From: Rubrobacter marinus
GTDB taxonomy: Bacteria > Actinomycetota > Rubrobacteria > Rubrobacterales > Rubrobacteraceae
NCBI RefSeq assembly: GCF_011492965.1
Contig: NZ_CP045121.1
Coordinates: 434,001 to 498,000 of the forward strand
DNA: 64,000 nucleotides
Direction of reading: 5' to 3'
Shown piece by piece: positions 26,202 to 35,315 of the stretch. How positions within the stretch are numbered: the stretch's first letter is position 1; every line of letters starts with the position of its first letter. A program made the position numbers and the translations under genes. The notes beneath the pieces are model-generated. The model had not been told where the DNA came from, ran no database searches, and saw only the letters and a program-made list of their open reading frames with translations.

Positions 26202-26643
26202 GGCGGGGAGCCGGGAGCGGCGCTTCGTGGACACGAACCTCTTCGTGTACGCCCACGACGCTTCGGCCGGGCCGAAGAGGGAGGCCGCCCGGGACCTCAT
26301 CGCCGGGCTGTGGGGGGAGCGCTCTGGCTGCCTGAGCGTGCAGGTCCTACAGGAGCTGTTCGTCAACCTGACGCGTAAGGTCCCGAAACCGCTGCCGGCG
26401 CGGGACGTAGCCGCCCTGGTGGAGGACCTCTCCGCTTGGACGATCCACTCGCCGGGCCCGCGCGACGTACTCTCCGCCGTAGAGCTGCACCAGCGGATGA
26501 GCGTCTCCTTCTGGGACGCCATGATCCTGACCAGCGCCCGCTCCCTGGGGTGCCGCGTCCTCTACTCCGAGGACCTGGGCGCCGGGCAGAGCTACGACGG
26601 CGTGCGCGTCATGAACCCCTTCGCGCCGGAGGACGGGCGGTGA
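26191..26643 (+). CDS. vapC: VapC-type PIN-domain ribonuclease toxin
   Basis: 150 residues. The PIN acidic residues are visible: FVDTNLFVYAHD (first Asp), VLQELFVNL (Glu), SFWDAMILTSA (Asp) and YSEDLGAGQ (Asp/Glu). These coordinate Mg/Mn for RNA cleavage, typically of tRNA or rRNA. The start overlaps vapB, and the pglZ GTG overlaps its stop (GTGA), so this toxin is translationally linked to a core BREX gene, an unusual placement that could make loss of the operon toxic. Confidence 0.87.
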   Translation: MNVEAGSRERRFVDTNLFVYAHDASAGPKREAARDLIAGLWGERSGCLSVQVLQELFVNLTRKVPKPLPARDVAALVEDLSAWTIHSPGPRDVLSAVELHQRMSVSFWDAMILTSARSLGCRVLYSEDLGAGQSYDGVRVMNPFAPEDGR

Positions 26644-28955
26644 AGAGCAGCCCAAGCGCGGCGCCGGCGACCCCTTGGGACGCCCTGCGCGAAGCCCTCC
26701 GCGCCGCCTCGGGCTACAACCGCGCCGACGTGGCGCCCCCCGCGGCGGTACTCTGGACGGACAAGGAGCGCCGCTGGGAGGGCATCGTTACTCGCCTGCG
26801 CGGCGATCTGCCCGTCCTGACGCTCGGCCCCTACGCCCCCGACGCCCTCACCGGGCCCGCAATCTGGCTGCGATGCGTCATCGCCGGAACTCTCCCCGAG
26901 GTAGAACTGCCGGCGGGGGACGCCCCGATCCTCTACCTGCCGGGCGTGGGACGTGCCGACCTACGGGCCGTCGAGGATTGTCCGAGGGAGCTTCAGCCGC
27001 TCGCCGAGTTGCAGTATCGGGGCGTGCTTTTCACCCAGAAGAACGCCCGCGACTGGACCCCGGCGGCCCTCCTGCAAAACAAGCTGGGCGTCGGGGTCTC
27101 CGAAGACGCCGCCACCCGTGAAGCGCTCGCCCGCTCCCTCCCAAAGCTACTCGACGAGCCCTTAGCGAGCCTCGAAGGCCGCTCCCCCCTGAACGCGGCC
27201 TACCTCGACGAGCTCCTGAGGCCCGACCCCGAGCGCGGCATACTGCTCTGGCTCGACGACCCCGAGGGCCAACGCACGCGCGCCGCAACCGTGGACCCCG
27301 GAGGTTGGGCCGCGTTTCGCGCGATCTGCAGGAGCCGTTACGGCTTCGACCCCGACACCGACGGCGACGTCACCGCCGCCGGCCTCCTCGGCAAACGCGA
27401 GGGGCCGTGGGAGGCCGTGTGGCGGCGCTTCGCCGAGGCGCCCACCAGATACCCCAACCTGCCCGGCGTGCTGGACCGCGCCCGGCCACACAAGACCACC
27501 CTCTTCGAGTCCTCCGCCGCCTACTGGCCCGGGGACAACCGGGAGGAAGAAAACCGGCTCCGCGCCTCGCTGCTAGGCTTGCCGAACGAGACCTTCCCCA
27601 GGGAGGCGCTTCTCGCCCTGGAGGCCGAGCACGGCGAACGGCGCGGCTGGGTATGGGCCGAGCTCGGGCGTGCCCCGCTCGCGCACGCCCTGCTGCCCCT
27701 CGCCGCCCTCGCGAGGGCCGTCGGGGAGCCACACGGCACGGGAGACCCTGCGGAGCTAGCCGAGCACCACGCCTCCGGCGGCTGGAAAGCGGATCGGGCC
27801 GCCCTCGAAGCCCTCGCCTCCGCCGTCTCCACAGAGGATTCGCGCGCCGTCCAGGCGGCCGTCGAGGCCGTCTACCGCCCCTGGCTGGAGGAGTGCGCCC
27901 GTCGCTTTCAGGAAGCCGTCGCCGCGACGTCCCTCCCCTCTCTGGAGCCCATCGCCTACGGCCCGGAGGGCGGGCTCTGCCTCCTGTTCACCGACGGCCT
28001 CCGCTATGACGTGGCCCAGCGGCTCGCGGAGACCCTGGAGGAAGGCACCGCCCACGTCGAGCGGGACTGGCGCTTCTCAGCCCTCCCCGGCGTCACGGCC
28101 ACCGCCAAACCCGCCCTCTCGCCCGCGGGACCTTTGCTAAGTCCCGGTAAAGACTTCGACGCCGTCGCAAACGGTTCTAGGGTCACGGCGGATGGCCTCC
28201 GCCGCCTCCTCACGGACGCCGGATACCAGGTCCTCAAGGGGGAGGAGGTCGGCTCCCCGGATGGGTCGGCCTGGACCGAGTTCGGCGACCTCGACGCCAC
28301 CGGTCACAGGAGGGGATGGAAGATGGCCCTCGACGTCGAGCGTTCGGTACGGGACCTTGCGGAGCGCATCCTCGAACTCCTCGAAGCCGGCTGGCCGGAG
28401 GTCCGCGTCGTCACCGACCACGGTTGGTTGCTCCTTCCGTACGGGCTCCCCAAGGTGGAGCTCCCCCAGCACCTGACGGTGGTCCGCAAGGGACGCTGCG
28501 CCCGGCTCAAAGGGGACTCGAGCGTCGATGCACAGGCCGTCCCCTGGACCCTCGACCCGGAAGTGCGGGTCGTCGTGGCCCCCGGCATCAGAGCCTACGA
28601 GGCCGGCAAGGAGTACGAGCACGGCGGCCTGAGTCCCCAGGAGTGCGTTGTGCCCGTCCTGACCGTAACGGCGGGCGCCCCCGCCACGGCCGCAACCGCG
28701 ACCATCGCCGAGATCAGGTGGACAGGCCTCCGGTGCCGGGTTCGCGTAGAAGACGCGCCGGAAGGCGCGAGGGTAGACCTCCGCTCCCGTGCCGCCGACC
28801 CCTCGACCTCCATAGCGCCGGCCAAAACCCTAAAGGGCGGAGCGGCCTCCCTGCCCGTCGCCGACGATTCCCGAGAGTTCGAAGCCGCCATCCTCGTCGT
28901 GCTGGATCCCGACGGACGGGTGCTTGCCCAAAGGCTCACCACGGTGGGAGGCTAG
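26640..28955 (+). CDS. pglZ: BREX phosphatase-like protein PglZ (type B)
   Basis: 771 residues from the GTG overlapping vapC. The N-terminus (PWDALREALRAASGYNRADV, then VLWTDKERRW) fits the PglZ type B family of BREX-1. The alkaline-phosphatase-superfamily core is recognisable as LLFTDGLRYDVAQRL (about residues 448-462) and VVTDHGWLLLPYGLPK (about residue 590), which carry metal-binding Asp and His. PglZ is essential for BREX modification and defence; members have metal-dependent nuclease activity in vitro. It is followed after 1 nt by brxL. Confidence 0.9.
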   Translation: MKSSPSAAPATPWDALREALRAASGYNRADVAPPAAVLWTDKERRWEGIVTRLRGDLPVLTLGPYAPDALTGPAIWLRCVIAGTLPEVELPAGDAPILYLPGVGRADLRAVEDCPRELQPLAELQYRGVLFTQKNARDWTPAALLQNKLGVGVSEDAATREALARSLPKLLDEPLASLEGRSPLNAAYLDELLRPDPERGILLWLDDPEGQRTRAATVDPGGWAAFRAICRSRYGFDPDTDGDVTAAGLLGKREGPWEAVWRRFAEAPTRYPNLPGVLDRARPHKTTLFESSAAYWPGDNREEENRLRASLLGLPNETFPREALLALEAEHGERRGWVWAELGRAPLAHALLPLAALARAVGEPHGTGDPAELAEHHASGGWKADRAALEALASAVSTEDSRAVQAAVEAVYRPWLEECARRFQEAVAATSLPSLEPIAYGPEGGLCLLFTDGLRYDVAQRLAETLEEGTAHVERDWRFSALPGVTATAKPALSPAGPLLSPGKDFDAVANGSRVTADGLRRLLTDAGYQVLKGEEVGSPDGSAWTEFGDLDATGHRRGWKMALDVERSVRDLAERILELLEAGWPEVRVVTDHGWLLLPYGLPKVELPQHLTVVRKGRCARLKGDSSVDAQAVPWTLDPEVRVVVAPGIRAYEAGKEYEHGGLSPQECVVPVLTVTAGAPATAATATIAEIRWTGLRCRVRVEDAPEGARVDLRSRAADPSTSIAPAKTLKGGAASLPVADDSREFEAAILVVLDPDGRVLAQRLTTVGG

Positions 28956-28956
28956 A

Positions 28957-31014
28957 ATGCCCGCGATGGAGCTCGACACCCTCGACAGGATCGCCGCCGA
29001 AGTCTTCGAGGGCTACGTCGTGCGCAAGGACCTCGCGCTCCGCTTCAAGGGACAGTACCCGGTCCCGACCTACGTGGGGGAGTTCCTGCTGGGCCGCTAC
29101 TGCGCCAGCACGGACGAGGAGGAGATCGCCGAGGGCCTCGCCATCGTCGAGCGACAGCTCAAAGAAAGAACCGTGCGCGCCGGCGAGGAGGAGCTCTATA
29201 AGGCCCGCGCCCGCGAGGAGGGGCGGGTCAGGATCATAGACCTCGTCACCGCCCGCCTCGACTCGAAGAGCGACTCGTACCTCGCCACGCTCCCGAGCCT
29301 GCGCCTCAACGACGTCCGCATAAATCCTCAACTCGTTGCTGGCAACGAACGTATGCTCACCGGCGGCTTCTACGCCGAGGTCGAGCTCGAGTACGACGCC
29401 ATCGTCGCTCAGGAGCAAAGCGGTCACCCCTTCGGCGTTGCATCCCTGCGAGCCATCCAACTCAGCACCCGCGCGGTCCTGGAGGACCTGTCCCGCGGAC
29501 GCGAGTCGTTCACCACGGAGGAGTGGAAGCGCTTTCTGATCCGGAGCGTGGGTCTGGAGCCCGACGCCCTCTCCGAGCGTGAGCAGGACATTTTGCTCCT
29601 CCGTATGGTCCCGTTCGTCGAGCGGAACTACAACATGGTCGAGCTAGGACCCAGAGGGACCGGCAAGAGCCACCTCTACCAGCAGGTCTCGCCCTACTCC
29701 CACCTCGTCTCGGGCGGCAAGGCCACCGTCGCGAGGATGTTCGTCAACAACGCCACGGGCCAACGCGGGCTCGTCGCCCAGTACGACGTCGTCTGCTTCG
29801 ACGAGATCTCCGGCGTCTCCTTCGACCAGAAGGACGGCGTCAACATCATGAAGGGCTACATGGAGTCCGGCGAATTTTCGCGCGGCCGCGAGAGCATCCG
29901 GGCCGACGGCGGCATCGTGATGGTCGGCAACTTCGACGTGGACGTCGAGCACCAGCAGCGCATAGGCCATCTCCTCAGTCCTATGCCCCCCGAGATGCGC
30001 GACGACACCGCCTTCATGGACCGCATCCACGCCTACCTCCCCGGCTGGGACGTCCCCAAGATGCGCTCCGACCTCTTCACGGAACACTTCGGCCTGGTGA
30101 GCGATTTCCTCTCCGAGTGCTGGGACCGCCTCCGCTCCGAAAGCAGGGTTTCCACCCTCCACGGTCGTGTCCAGTTCGGCGGCGCCCTCTCGGGCCGCGA
30201 CACGATGGCCGTGCAGAAGACCGTCAGCGGTCTCCTCAAGCTCCTCTACCCAAACGCCCTCAAGCCCGTAACCGACGAGGACCTCGAGTGGGCCGTGCGG
30301 CTCGCGCTCGAGTGCCGCCGGCGCGTCAAGGAGCAGCAGAAGCGCATAGGGTCGGCCGAGTTCCGCAACACGCACTTCTCCTACCGCATCGGTGAGGACG
30401 GAATAGAGCAGTTCGTCCTTACCCCGGAAGTGGGGAGCGATGACCAGATAGGTGCCGACCCGCTTCCGCCGGGCCAGGTTTGGGCCATCGGTCCCGGCGG
30501 CCCAGACGACTACGCTGGCCTCTACCGCGCGGATGTCACCGTCGGCCCCGGCTCCGGCGTCCGCATCCTCAACCAGCCGGTCCCGCCGGCCTTCCGTGAG
30601 AGCGCCCGCTACGCCGAGCAGAACCTCTACGCTCGAGCTCAGGCCCTCGTCGGCGACCGCGACCCGCGGGGGCACGAGTTCTCGGTACAACTCCGCGCCT
30701 TCGACGCCTCAAGAAGCGGTGCGTTCCTCGGGTTGCCCGCCCTCCTGGCGCTGTGCAGCGCACTGCTGAAGAAAAGCCTCCGCGGCGGCCTTATAGCCGT
30801 CGGCGGCCTCAACCTCGGCGGCGGCCTGGATCCCGTACACAACGCCGTGAGCATCGCGGAGCTCGCGGTGGAGAAGGGCGCGGCTTCTCTCCTCATCCCC
30901 GTCTCCGCCCGGCGCCAGCTCAACGATCTCTCCGACGAGATGGCTACCAAGCTGACGATCCTCTACTACTCCGACGCCCGCGAGGCACTGGTCAAGGCAC
31001 TGGGGAATTTTTAG
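28957..31014 (+). CDS. brxL: BREX AAA+ Lon-like protein BrxL
   Basis: 685 residues; ATG at 28957 with GGGAGG upstream. Diagnostic N-terminus (FEGYVVRKDLALRFKGQ, VPTYVGEFLLGRYCA), AAA+ Walker A GPRGTGKSHLYQQ (about residue 231), Walker B-like VVCFDEISGVSF and sensor MVGNFDVDVEHQQR. The C-terminal Lon-like domain contains GGLNLGGGLDPVHNAVSIAE. BrxL marks type 1 (and type 4) BREX; it is a DNA-stimulated ATPase forming ring assemblies and is needed for phage exclusion but not methylation. Last gene of the BREX operon; the next gene converges from the minus strand after 169 nt. Confidence 0.93.
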   Translation: MPAMELDTLDRIAAEVFEGYVVRKDLALRFKGQYPVPTYVGEFLLGRYCASTDEEEIAEGLAIVERQLKERTVRAGEEELYKARAREEGRVRIIDLVTARLDSKSDSYLATLPSLRLNDVRINPQLVAGNERMLTGGFYAEVELEYDAIVAQEQSGHPFGVASLRAIQLSTRAVLEDLSRGRESFTTEEWKRFLIRSVGLEPDALSEREQDILLLRMVPFVERNYNMVELGPRGTGKSHLYQQVSPYSHLVSGGKATVARMFVNNATGQRGLVAQYDVVCFDEISGVSFDQKDGVNIMKGYMESGEFSRGRESIRADGGIVMVGNFDVDVEHQQRIGHLLSPMPPEMRDDTAFMDRIHAYLPGWDVPKMRSDLFTEHFGLVSDFLSECWDRLRSESRVSTLHGRVQFGGALSGRDTMAVQKTVSGLLKLLYPNALKPVTDEDLEWAVRLALECRRRVKEQQKRIGSAEFRNTHFSYRIGEDGIEQFVLTPEVGSDDQIGADPLPPGQVWAIGPGGPDDYAGLYRADVTVGPGSGVRILNQPVPPAFRESARYAEQNLYARAQALVGDRDPRGHEFSVQLRAFDASRSGAFLGLPALLALCSALLKKSLRGGLIAVGGLNLGGGLDPVHNAVSIAELAVEKGAASLLIPVSARRQLNDLSDEMATKLTILYYSDAREALVKALGNF

Positions 31015-31183
31015 GTGGACCACGGTGCGACATCGCAGCCGAGCCACGAACGAGGCGGACAACGCGTTGGGACAGAACGTACTCTCTTCCCGGCGACGTG
31101 AAGAATAAGGATCTGATGGGCGGTCGCTTGATGCGGGGTCGGGGCATGAACCCAAAGGTTTCTCCGCCTCTGTTTGCGGCATC

Positions 31184-32176
31184 CTACGGTGCCCCGAACT
31201 TGGGCGGGAGCACGTGACGCATGCGCATCTCGTACAACGCCCTCCCGACGAGGGAGGTCCGATCGAGGAGATCCCAAAGGTCCGAGACCTTGACCAGCAG
31301 GTCGGCGTCGGCCACCTTACTGGCCGGCGCGCCTCCTGAGGGTCCGCGCGGCAGTGCCCTCGTGGCGGCCTCCGTGCAGGCTATTCCGGTCGCGAGGTAG
31401 CTGATCATGATGCTCTGCGCGTACTCGGTCTCGACGACCTTCTCCTTCTCGGACGTCGTGAGCCTCATGTTGCCCTCCATGAAGCCAGGCATTAGCTTAC
31501 GAAACCCGGAGTGGCTGTATCCAGAGAAGTAACCGTACTCCCTCTGCCAGCGCCGGAGCGCGTCCTTAAGCTGGGGATCGGAGACCTCGTCTATTACCTC
31601 CGCGGGCATCGGGAAGTTGGCGATGGTCTTAGAGGCCGCCTTCAGGTGGGGCGGCCTGGGCGTCCCCGGCGGGTTCCGGTAGCGCCACTCCACGAACTCC
31701 TTCTCCTCGTCAGAGATCCCCAGCCCCTTGCGCTCGTTCTCCAACCCGTCCGCATGCTCCTTCAAAAAATCGTCGTACCTCGTCAAACCCGAACGTTCGT
31801 CGACGTCCAGCAGGTGGCGCTCGTAGGCTTTGCGCCATTCGTCTTTGAGGTAGCGCTCGGTCCATTGCTCGGGGTTCTCAAGCAGCAACGCCACCACGTA
31901 AACCTTCTCGATCTGCTCCCGGGTTAGCGACATCGCGTCGGCCACGGCCGAAGGGTTCTCCTCGCGGTTCTTCATGAGCAACCTGATGCTCTTGTGTGTG
32001 CCTAGGAACTGCCTGAGCATGTCCGCCATCAGCGCCCGAAACGTGGCGCCCAGATCCGCCGACCGCTCGAAGGCGAGCGCCAGTGGATTCACCACCCGGG
32101 CGATTTGGTCATCGACCTGCTCCGCGTTGATGGCGTCCTCGACGTCGATGTCTCGCGAGTGCGCGTAATGGACCAA
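31184..32176 (-). CDS. Hypothetical protein (possible DUF5677-like helical protein)
   Basis: 330 residues from a TTG preceded by GGGAGG. The sequence is mostly helical and charged. The segment REYGYFSGYSHSGFRKLMPG, with a Tyr-x-x-x-x-Tyr-x-His arrangement in an otherwise helical context, and a C-terminal helix (SIMISYLATGIACTEAATRA), is reminiscent of DUF5677-type proteins, but I cannot confirm the family. Third gene of a minus-strand run after the HATPase and DUF4325 genes, 25 nt downstream. Function unknown. Confidence 0.6.
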   Translation of the reverse strand: MVHYAHSRDIDVEDAINAEQVDDQIARVVNPLALAFERSADLGATFRALMADMLRQFLGTHKSIRLLMKNREENPSAVADAMSLTREQIEKVYVVALLLENPEQWTERYLKDEWRKAYERHLLDVDERSGLTRYDDFLKEHADGLENERKGLGISDEEKEFVEWRYRNPPGTPRPPHLKAASKTIANFPMPAEVIDEVSDPQLKDALRRWQREYGYFSGYSHSGFRKLMPGFMEGNMRLTTSEKEKVVETEYAQSIMISYLATGIACTEAATRALPRGPSGGAPASKVADADLLVKVSDLWDLLDRTSLVGRALYEMRMRHVLPPKFGAP

Positions 32177-32201
32177 ACGCCGCCTCCCGGAATTCTGTGG
32201 T

Positions 32202-32840
32202 TTATTCTGATTCCGAGTGACCAGTGCCGGCGGTCCGAAGAACTGGGAAGAACTCGAACTGCTTATACCCGAGTCCTCCCTGGCGGCGCTGCTTGCGGAG
32301 AAGGCGTAACTTGGCCAGACGGTCGGTGCGGTTGCTACAGGTAGTTAGCTTAAGGCTGAGCCTCTCGGCTAGCGAATCGTTTGTGTCTCCGGGACGAACT
32401 GAAGCAAGGGTGTGCGCTAGATAATCGGGCAGCTCGCCGACGACGTCCAGCACGGCCGGTCCTTCTTCGGGGACGTCCGCGATCAACATGGCAAGCTTCT
32501 TGCGTTCGAGGGCTACCTGGATTTCCTCCATGAGGTCCTCCTGCTCGCCGGACGAAAGGATGAGCACCACGTAGCGATCCTCGGCCTCACCAGCCGATAG
32601 CTCCTGCGCCAGTACGCGGAAGCACTCATCCGCGAAGGAAAAGTTCATGAACTCCGACGCCCGCGCGTCCACGCCCAGCACGGAGCCGGAACCTAGAGAC
32701 CCGAGCCGTCGCTTGAGGCGGTCCCGCTCTATCGAACCGGTCTTGCGACCGGCCAAAACGCCAGAGACCCCCTCTTCGGGCACCGCCACGACGTCGTCAA
32801 GCGCGGCCAGATCCGCGGCGTGTGTGCTCAGAGTGGTCAT
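32202..32840 (-). CDS. STAS-like DUF4325 domain protein
   Basis: 212 residues; ATG preceded by AAAGGAGCGCC on the minus strand. The centre (SVLGVDARASEFMNFSFADECFRVLAQEL) matches the DUF4325 STAS-like pattern: a strand, a small-residue loop and the conserved FSFADE helix. Flanking regions are helical and basic (RTDRLAKLRLLRKQRRQ), possibly nucleic-acid binding. It lies 70 nt downstream of a HATPase with an N-terminal STAS-like part, suggesting a partner-switching pair (kinase plus STAS antagonist). Confidence 0.7.
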   Translation of the reverse strand: MTTLSTHAADLAALDDVVAVPEEGVSGVLAGRKTGSIERDRLKRRLGSLGSGSVLGVDARASEFMNFSFADECFRVLAQELSAGEAEDRYVVLILSSGEQEDLMEEIQVALERKKLAMLIADVPEEGPAVLDVVGELPDYLAHTLASVRPGDTNDSLAERLSLKLTTCSNRTDRLAKLRLLRKQRRQGGLGYKQFEFFPVLRTAGTGHSESE

Positions 32841-32910
32841 GGCGCTCCTTTCATCACAATCAGTGAACGCTTAGTTTACTTTAGGCGCCGTCCGGGCCCA
32901 GTGTCAAATC

Positions 32911-33750
32911 TCACCCAAGCCGGAACTCGGCCTCAACGCACGTCCCGCAGAAACGGTCGGCTTCCTCCACGCGCGCGCCGGAGTACCCGGTGAATCCCAC
33001 CCAACCCTCCCCGGACCAGGCAGTGAGCACGCCGTTGCCCTTTCCGACTTGCCTGAGGGCGCTGCCGAAGCCGCCCCCGCGGTCGTCGCTCACGCTCGAC
33101 ACCTCGTCCACGGCCGCCAGCCGAATGAGGTCGCCGTCGGTCAGGATGCCGCGGCCCACAGCTGCGGGGTGGTGTTTGAGCGTGGCCGGTATGCCAACAC
33201 CCGCGTCCGAGACGGCCACGCAGATCCTCTTGCCCCCCGACCGGTAGGTCTGGACGGCAGTGTAGGCGCCGCACAAAGACTGGGCGTGGACCACCGCGTT
33301 CTCGAGGAACTCGGACAAAACCTTGCAGCAGCGCTGCACCTCCGCCTTCGCCAAGTTTTCTTTGGAGAGGAGACGATGGAACTCTAGGGTCACGGCCTGG
33401 ACCTGTTCCTCGGTTTGAACGGTGCGCAGCTCTGACAGGGACGCATCGGCGTGTCGGGCGCCGACCTCCAGACGCGTAATGTCCCGATCGTAAACTGCCT
33501 TGTCACCCAAAACGTCGAAGACGTCCATGCGCTTCATGTAGCCCGCGACGTGGTCGGGTGGCAGCCGCACGCCCAGAGGGCGGTCCTCCATCGTCCACGT
33601 CTCTATGAGGCTGGACAGGCCGACCATCCCGCCGGGTCTGACGAACCGCACCCCCGACAAGTCTAGCTCGCCATTGGCGAGTAAGGCGCCAGACGATAGC
33701 TTGGCGCGGAGGCTTCCCATAGTGAGATCCCAGCTCGAACCCGCCCTCAT
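32911..33750 (-). CDS. STAS-like domain fused to GHKL (HATPase_c) ATP-binding domain
   Basis: 279 residues. The N-terminal 100 residues resemble a STAS module (ELDLSGVRFVRPGGMVGLSSL). The C-terminal half is a GHKL ATPase: N box VLSEFLENAVVHAQ, G1 box VSDAGVGIPA, G2-like RGGGFGSALRQVGKGNG. This is the arrangement of anti-sigma/serine kinase proteins, not of a sensor kinase, as there is no phosphoacceptor His domain. With the DUF4325 protein it could form a switch. It is divergent from the CHAT gene across 155 nt, so the two sides probably share regulation. Confidence 0.75.
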   Translation of the reverse strand: MRAGSSWDLTMGSLRAKLSSGALLANGELDLSGVRFVRPGGMVGLSSLIETWTMEDRPLGVRLPPDHVAGYMKRMDVFDVLGDKAVYDRDITRLEVGARHADASLSELRTVQTEEQVQAVTLEFHRLLSKENLAKAEVQRCCKVLSEFLENAVVHAQSLCGAYTAVQTYRSGGKRICVAVSDAGVGIPATLKHHPAAVGRGILTDGDLIRLAAVDEVSSVSDDRGGGFGSALRQVGKGNGVLTAWSGEGWVGFTGYSGARVEEADRFCGTCVEAEFRLG

Positions 33751-33819
33751 AGCATAACCACCACCACGGGATGGATGTTAGCCCAAACCGGCCGCATCCC
33801 GCAGACGCCCCTTCCCTGC

Positions 33820-33848
33820 TTGACAGCAACAGGGCGAGTTGGTAGGTT
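33820..33848 (+). promoter_or_regulatory. Sigma-70-type promoter for the CHAT operon
   Basis: TTGACA (33820-33825), a 17-nt spacer and TAGGTT (33843-33848), followed by an A+T-rich stretch and the GAGGAGGA ribosome binding site of the CHAT gene at 33906. It is among the best promoter-like matches I noticed in the element. Confidence 0.65.
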
Positions 33849-33905
33849 TTCATTAAATTTGATGAATACTTTGAAATCAACTCGTTCGAACTGAGGAGGA
33901 CTGCC

Positions 33906-34967
33906 TTGTCCGAGGACATGTACCGTAACAAGCTGGTCCGCCTGCAGAAGAAGAGGGCGGAGTTGGAGAAGGGGAAGGGGCGGGAGGCCAAGGAGTTTGA
34001 AAAGCTAGAGTCAGAAATAAGCAAGGCTCAGAAGGAGATGCTCCGGACCAAGAGCGAGATGACGCGTCGCTCGAAGGCCCGTCAGGTGGAGTCGAAAAGG
34101 AAAAGCGCGGTCAAGGCGCAGGAGAAGCTCGCTAAGATCGAGTCCGATCTCGCCAAGAACTTCTCCGACCAGGCTGGTGCCCAGAGGCAGCTCGACCGGG
34201 CGGTGGCGCAGCGGATGAAAAAGGAGGAGTCGCAGGAGAAGAGGCGTCAGGCGGAAAGGATGCGCCACGAGCGGTCCGTGAGCCGCGAAATCCGCGAACA
34301 AAACAGATTGTATTCTGAACGGCTCAGCGCGGAGCAGTTGCGGGACTTACCCGAGAAGATCAAGGTGCTGTTCTTCGCTGCCGATCCGTTCGAAGAAGAC
34401 CGTCTGCGCCTGGACCGGGAGGTCCGCAACGTCGCAGAGAGGCTCCGCATGGCGGAGTACAGGGACTCGGTGGGGCTGGAGCCCCGCTGGGCGGTGAGGC
34501 CGGGCGACCTCCTGCAGGCGCTCAACGAGGCCAAGCCGCGCGTCGTCCACTTCAGCGGGCACGGCTCGGAGGACGAACTCCTCTTCGAAGACGAGGCCGG
34601 CAACCCCAAGCCCATATCCAAGGAGGACATTACACGATTCATCGCGCTGGGCTCGGACCACGTGCGAGTCGTGATCTTTAACGCCTGCTTCAGCCGCGAC
34701 CAGGCCGAAGCGGCGGCCGAGCACGTCGACGTCGCAATAGGCATGAACGCACCCATAGGTGACGAGACGGCCATAATGTTCGCTGAGCAATTCTACTCGG
34801 CCATAGGGTTCGGAGCGTCGGTGCAGCGCGCCTTCGACCAGGCGCTGAACCGGATAGGGCTTGAGGGGCTCCCTGGCGCGAAGACCCCAGAGCTGTTCTC
34901 GCGCGAGGGCGTGGACCCGGACGAGGTTGTTCTCGTCCGGCCGGACCTCGAAAGGAGGGCGTCTTGA
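33906..34967 (+). CDS. Coiled-coil CHAT-domain (caspase-like) protease
   Basis: 353 residues from a TTG with GAGGAGGA upstream. Residues 1-150 are a long highly charged coiled coil (repeated KxxELEK/EKRRQAE-type heptads). From about 155 (KIKVLFFAADPFEEDRLRLD) comes a CHAT domain with the catalytic dyad: His in VVHFSGHGSEDEL (about residue 218) and Cys in VVIFNACFSRDQA (about residue 260). The end (AEQFYSAIGFGASVQRAFDQA) is the conserved CHAT C-terminal helix. CHAT proteases in gasdermin, CRISPR and similar systems act as death effectors. It is coupled by a 4-nt overlap to DUF1883. Confidence 0.88.
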   Translation: MSEDMYRNKLVRLQKKRAELEKGKGREAKEFEKLESEISKAQKEMLRTKSEMTRRSKARQVESKRKSAVKAQEKLAKIESDLAKNFSDQAGAQRQLDRAVAQRMKKEESQEKRRQAERMRHERSVSREIREQNRLYSERLSAEQLRDLPEKIKVLFFAADPFEEDRLRLDREVRNVAERLRMAEYRDSVGLEPRWAVRPGDLLQALNEAKPRVVHFSGHGSEDELLFEDEAGNPKPISKEDITRFIALGSDHVRVVIFNACFSRDQAEAAAEHVDVAIGMNAPIGDETAIMFAEQFYSAIGFGASVQRAFDQALNRIGLEGLPGAKTPELFSREGVDPDEVVLVRPDLERRAS

Positions 34968-35221
34968 ACTTCCTGCACTACGAGGTCAACGCGGGGCCCG
35001 GCGACGTAGTGCGGGTCACCCTCGACAAGCAGGCCAACGTGAGACTCATGGATAGCCACAACTTTCAGCGCTACCGGAATGGGCAGAGCCACGAGTATTA
35101 CGGCGGTCTGGCGGAGGTCTCGCCGTTCAACTTACGACCGCCTCACCGTGGGCGGTGGCACGTAACGGTGGACCTTGGAGGTTACGGCGGTAGCGTTAGG
35201 GCCTCCGTCTCCGTGTTATGA
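34964..35221 (+). CDS. DUF1883 domain protein
   Basis: 85 residues; the start overlaps the CHAT stop by 4 nt. Almost every position follows DUF1883: NFLHYEVNAGPGDVVRVTLD, KQANVRLMDSHNFQRY, YYGGLAEVSPF and RGRWHVTVDLGGYGGSVRAS. DUF1883 is a small beta-sandwich that is found fused to TIR domains in other bacteria and otherwise has no established activity. Its coupling to a CHAT protease here suggests a sensor or ligand-binding partner for a death effector. Confidence 0.88.
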   Translation: MNFLHYEVNAGPGDVVRVTLDKQANVRLMDSHNFQRYRNGQSHEYYGGLAEVSPFNLRPPHRGRWHVTVDLGGYGGSVRASVSVL

Positions 35222-35315
35222 CTGGAAACTTTCTGGAGACGTTCCGTGTACGTACACAGAGATGGTTTAGTCCAAGCATGAGCCTGAACTGCACGACCCA
35301 GGGGGTAGGTTAATC

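Noticed and set aside
32911..33750. Sensor histidine kinase
   Set aside because: No HisKA phosphoacceptor and no sensor domain; an N-terminal STAS-like part with a GHKL domain fits an anti-sigma-type kinase better.
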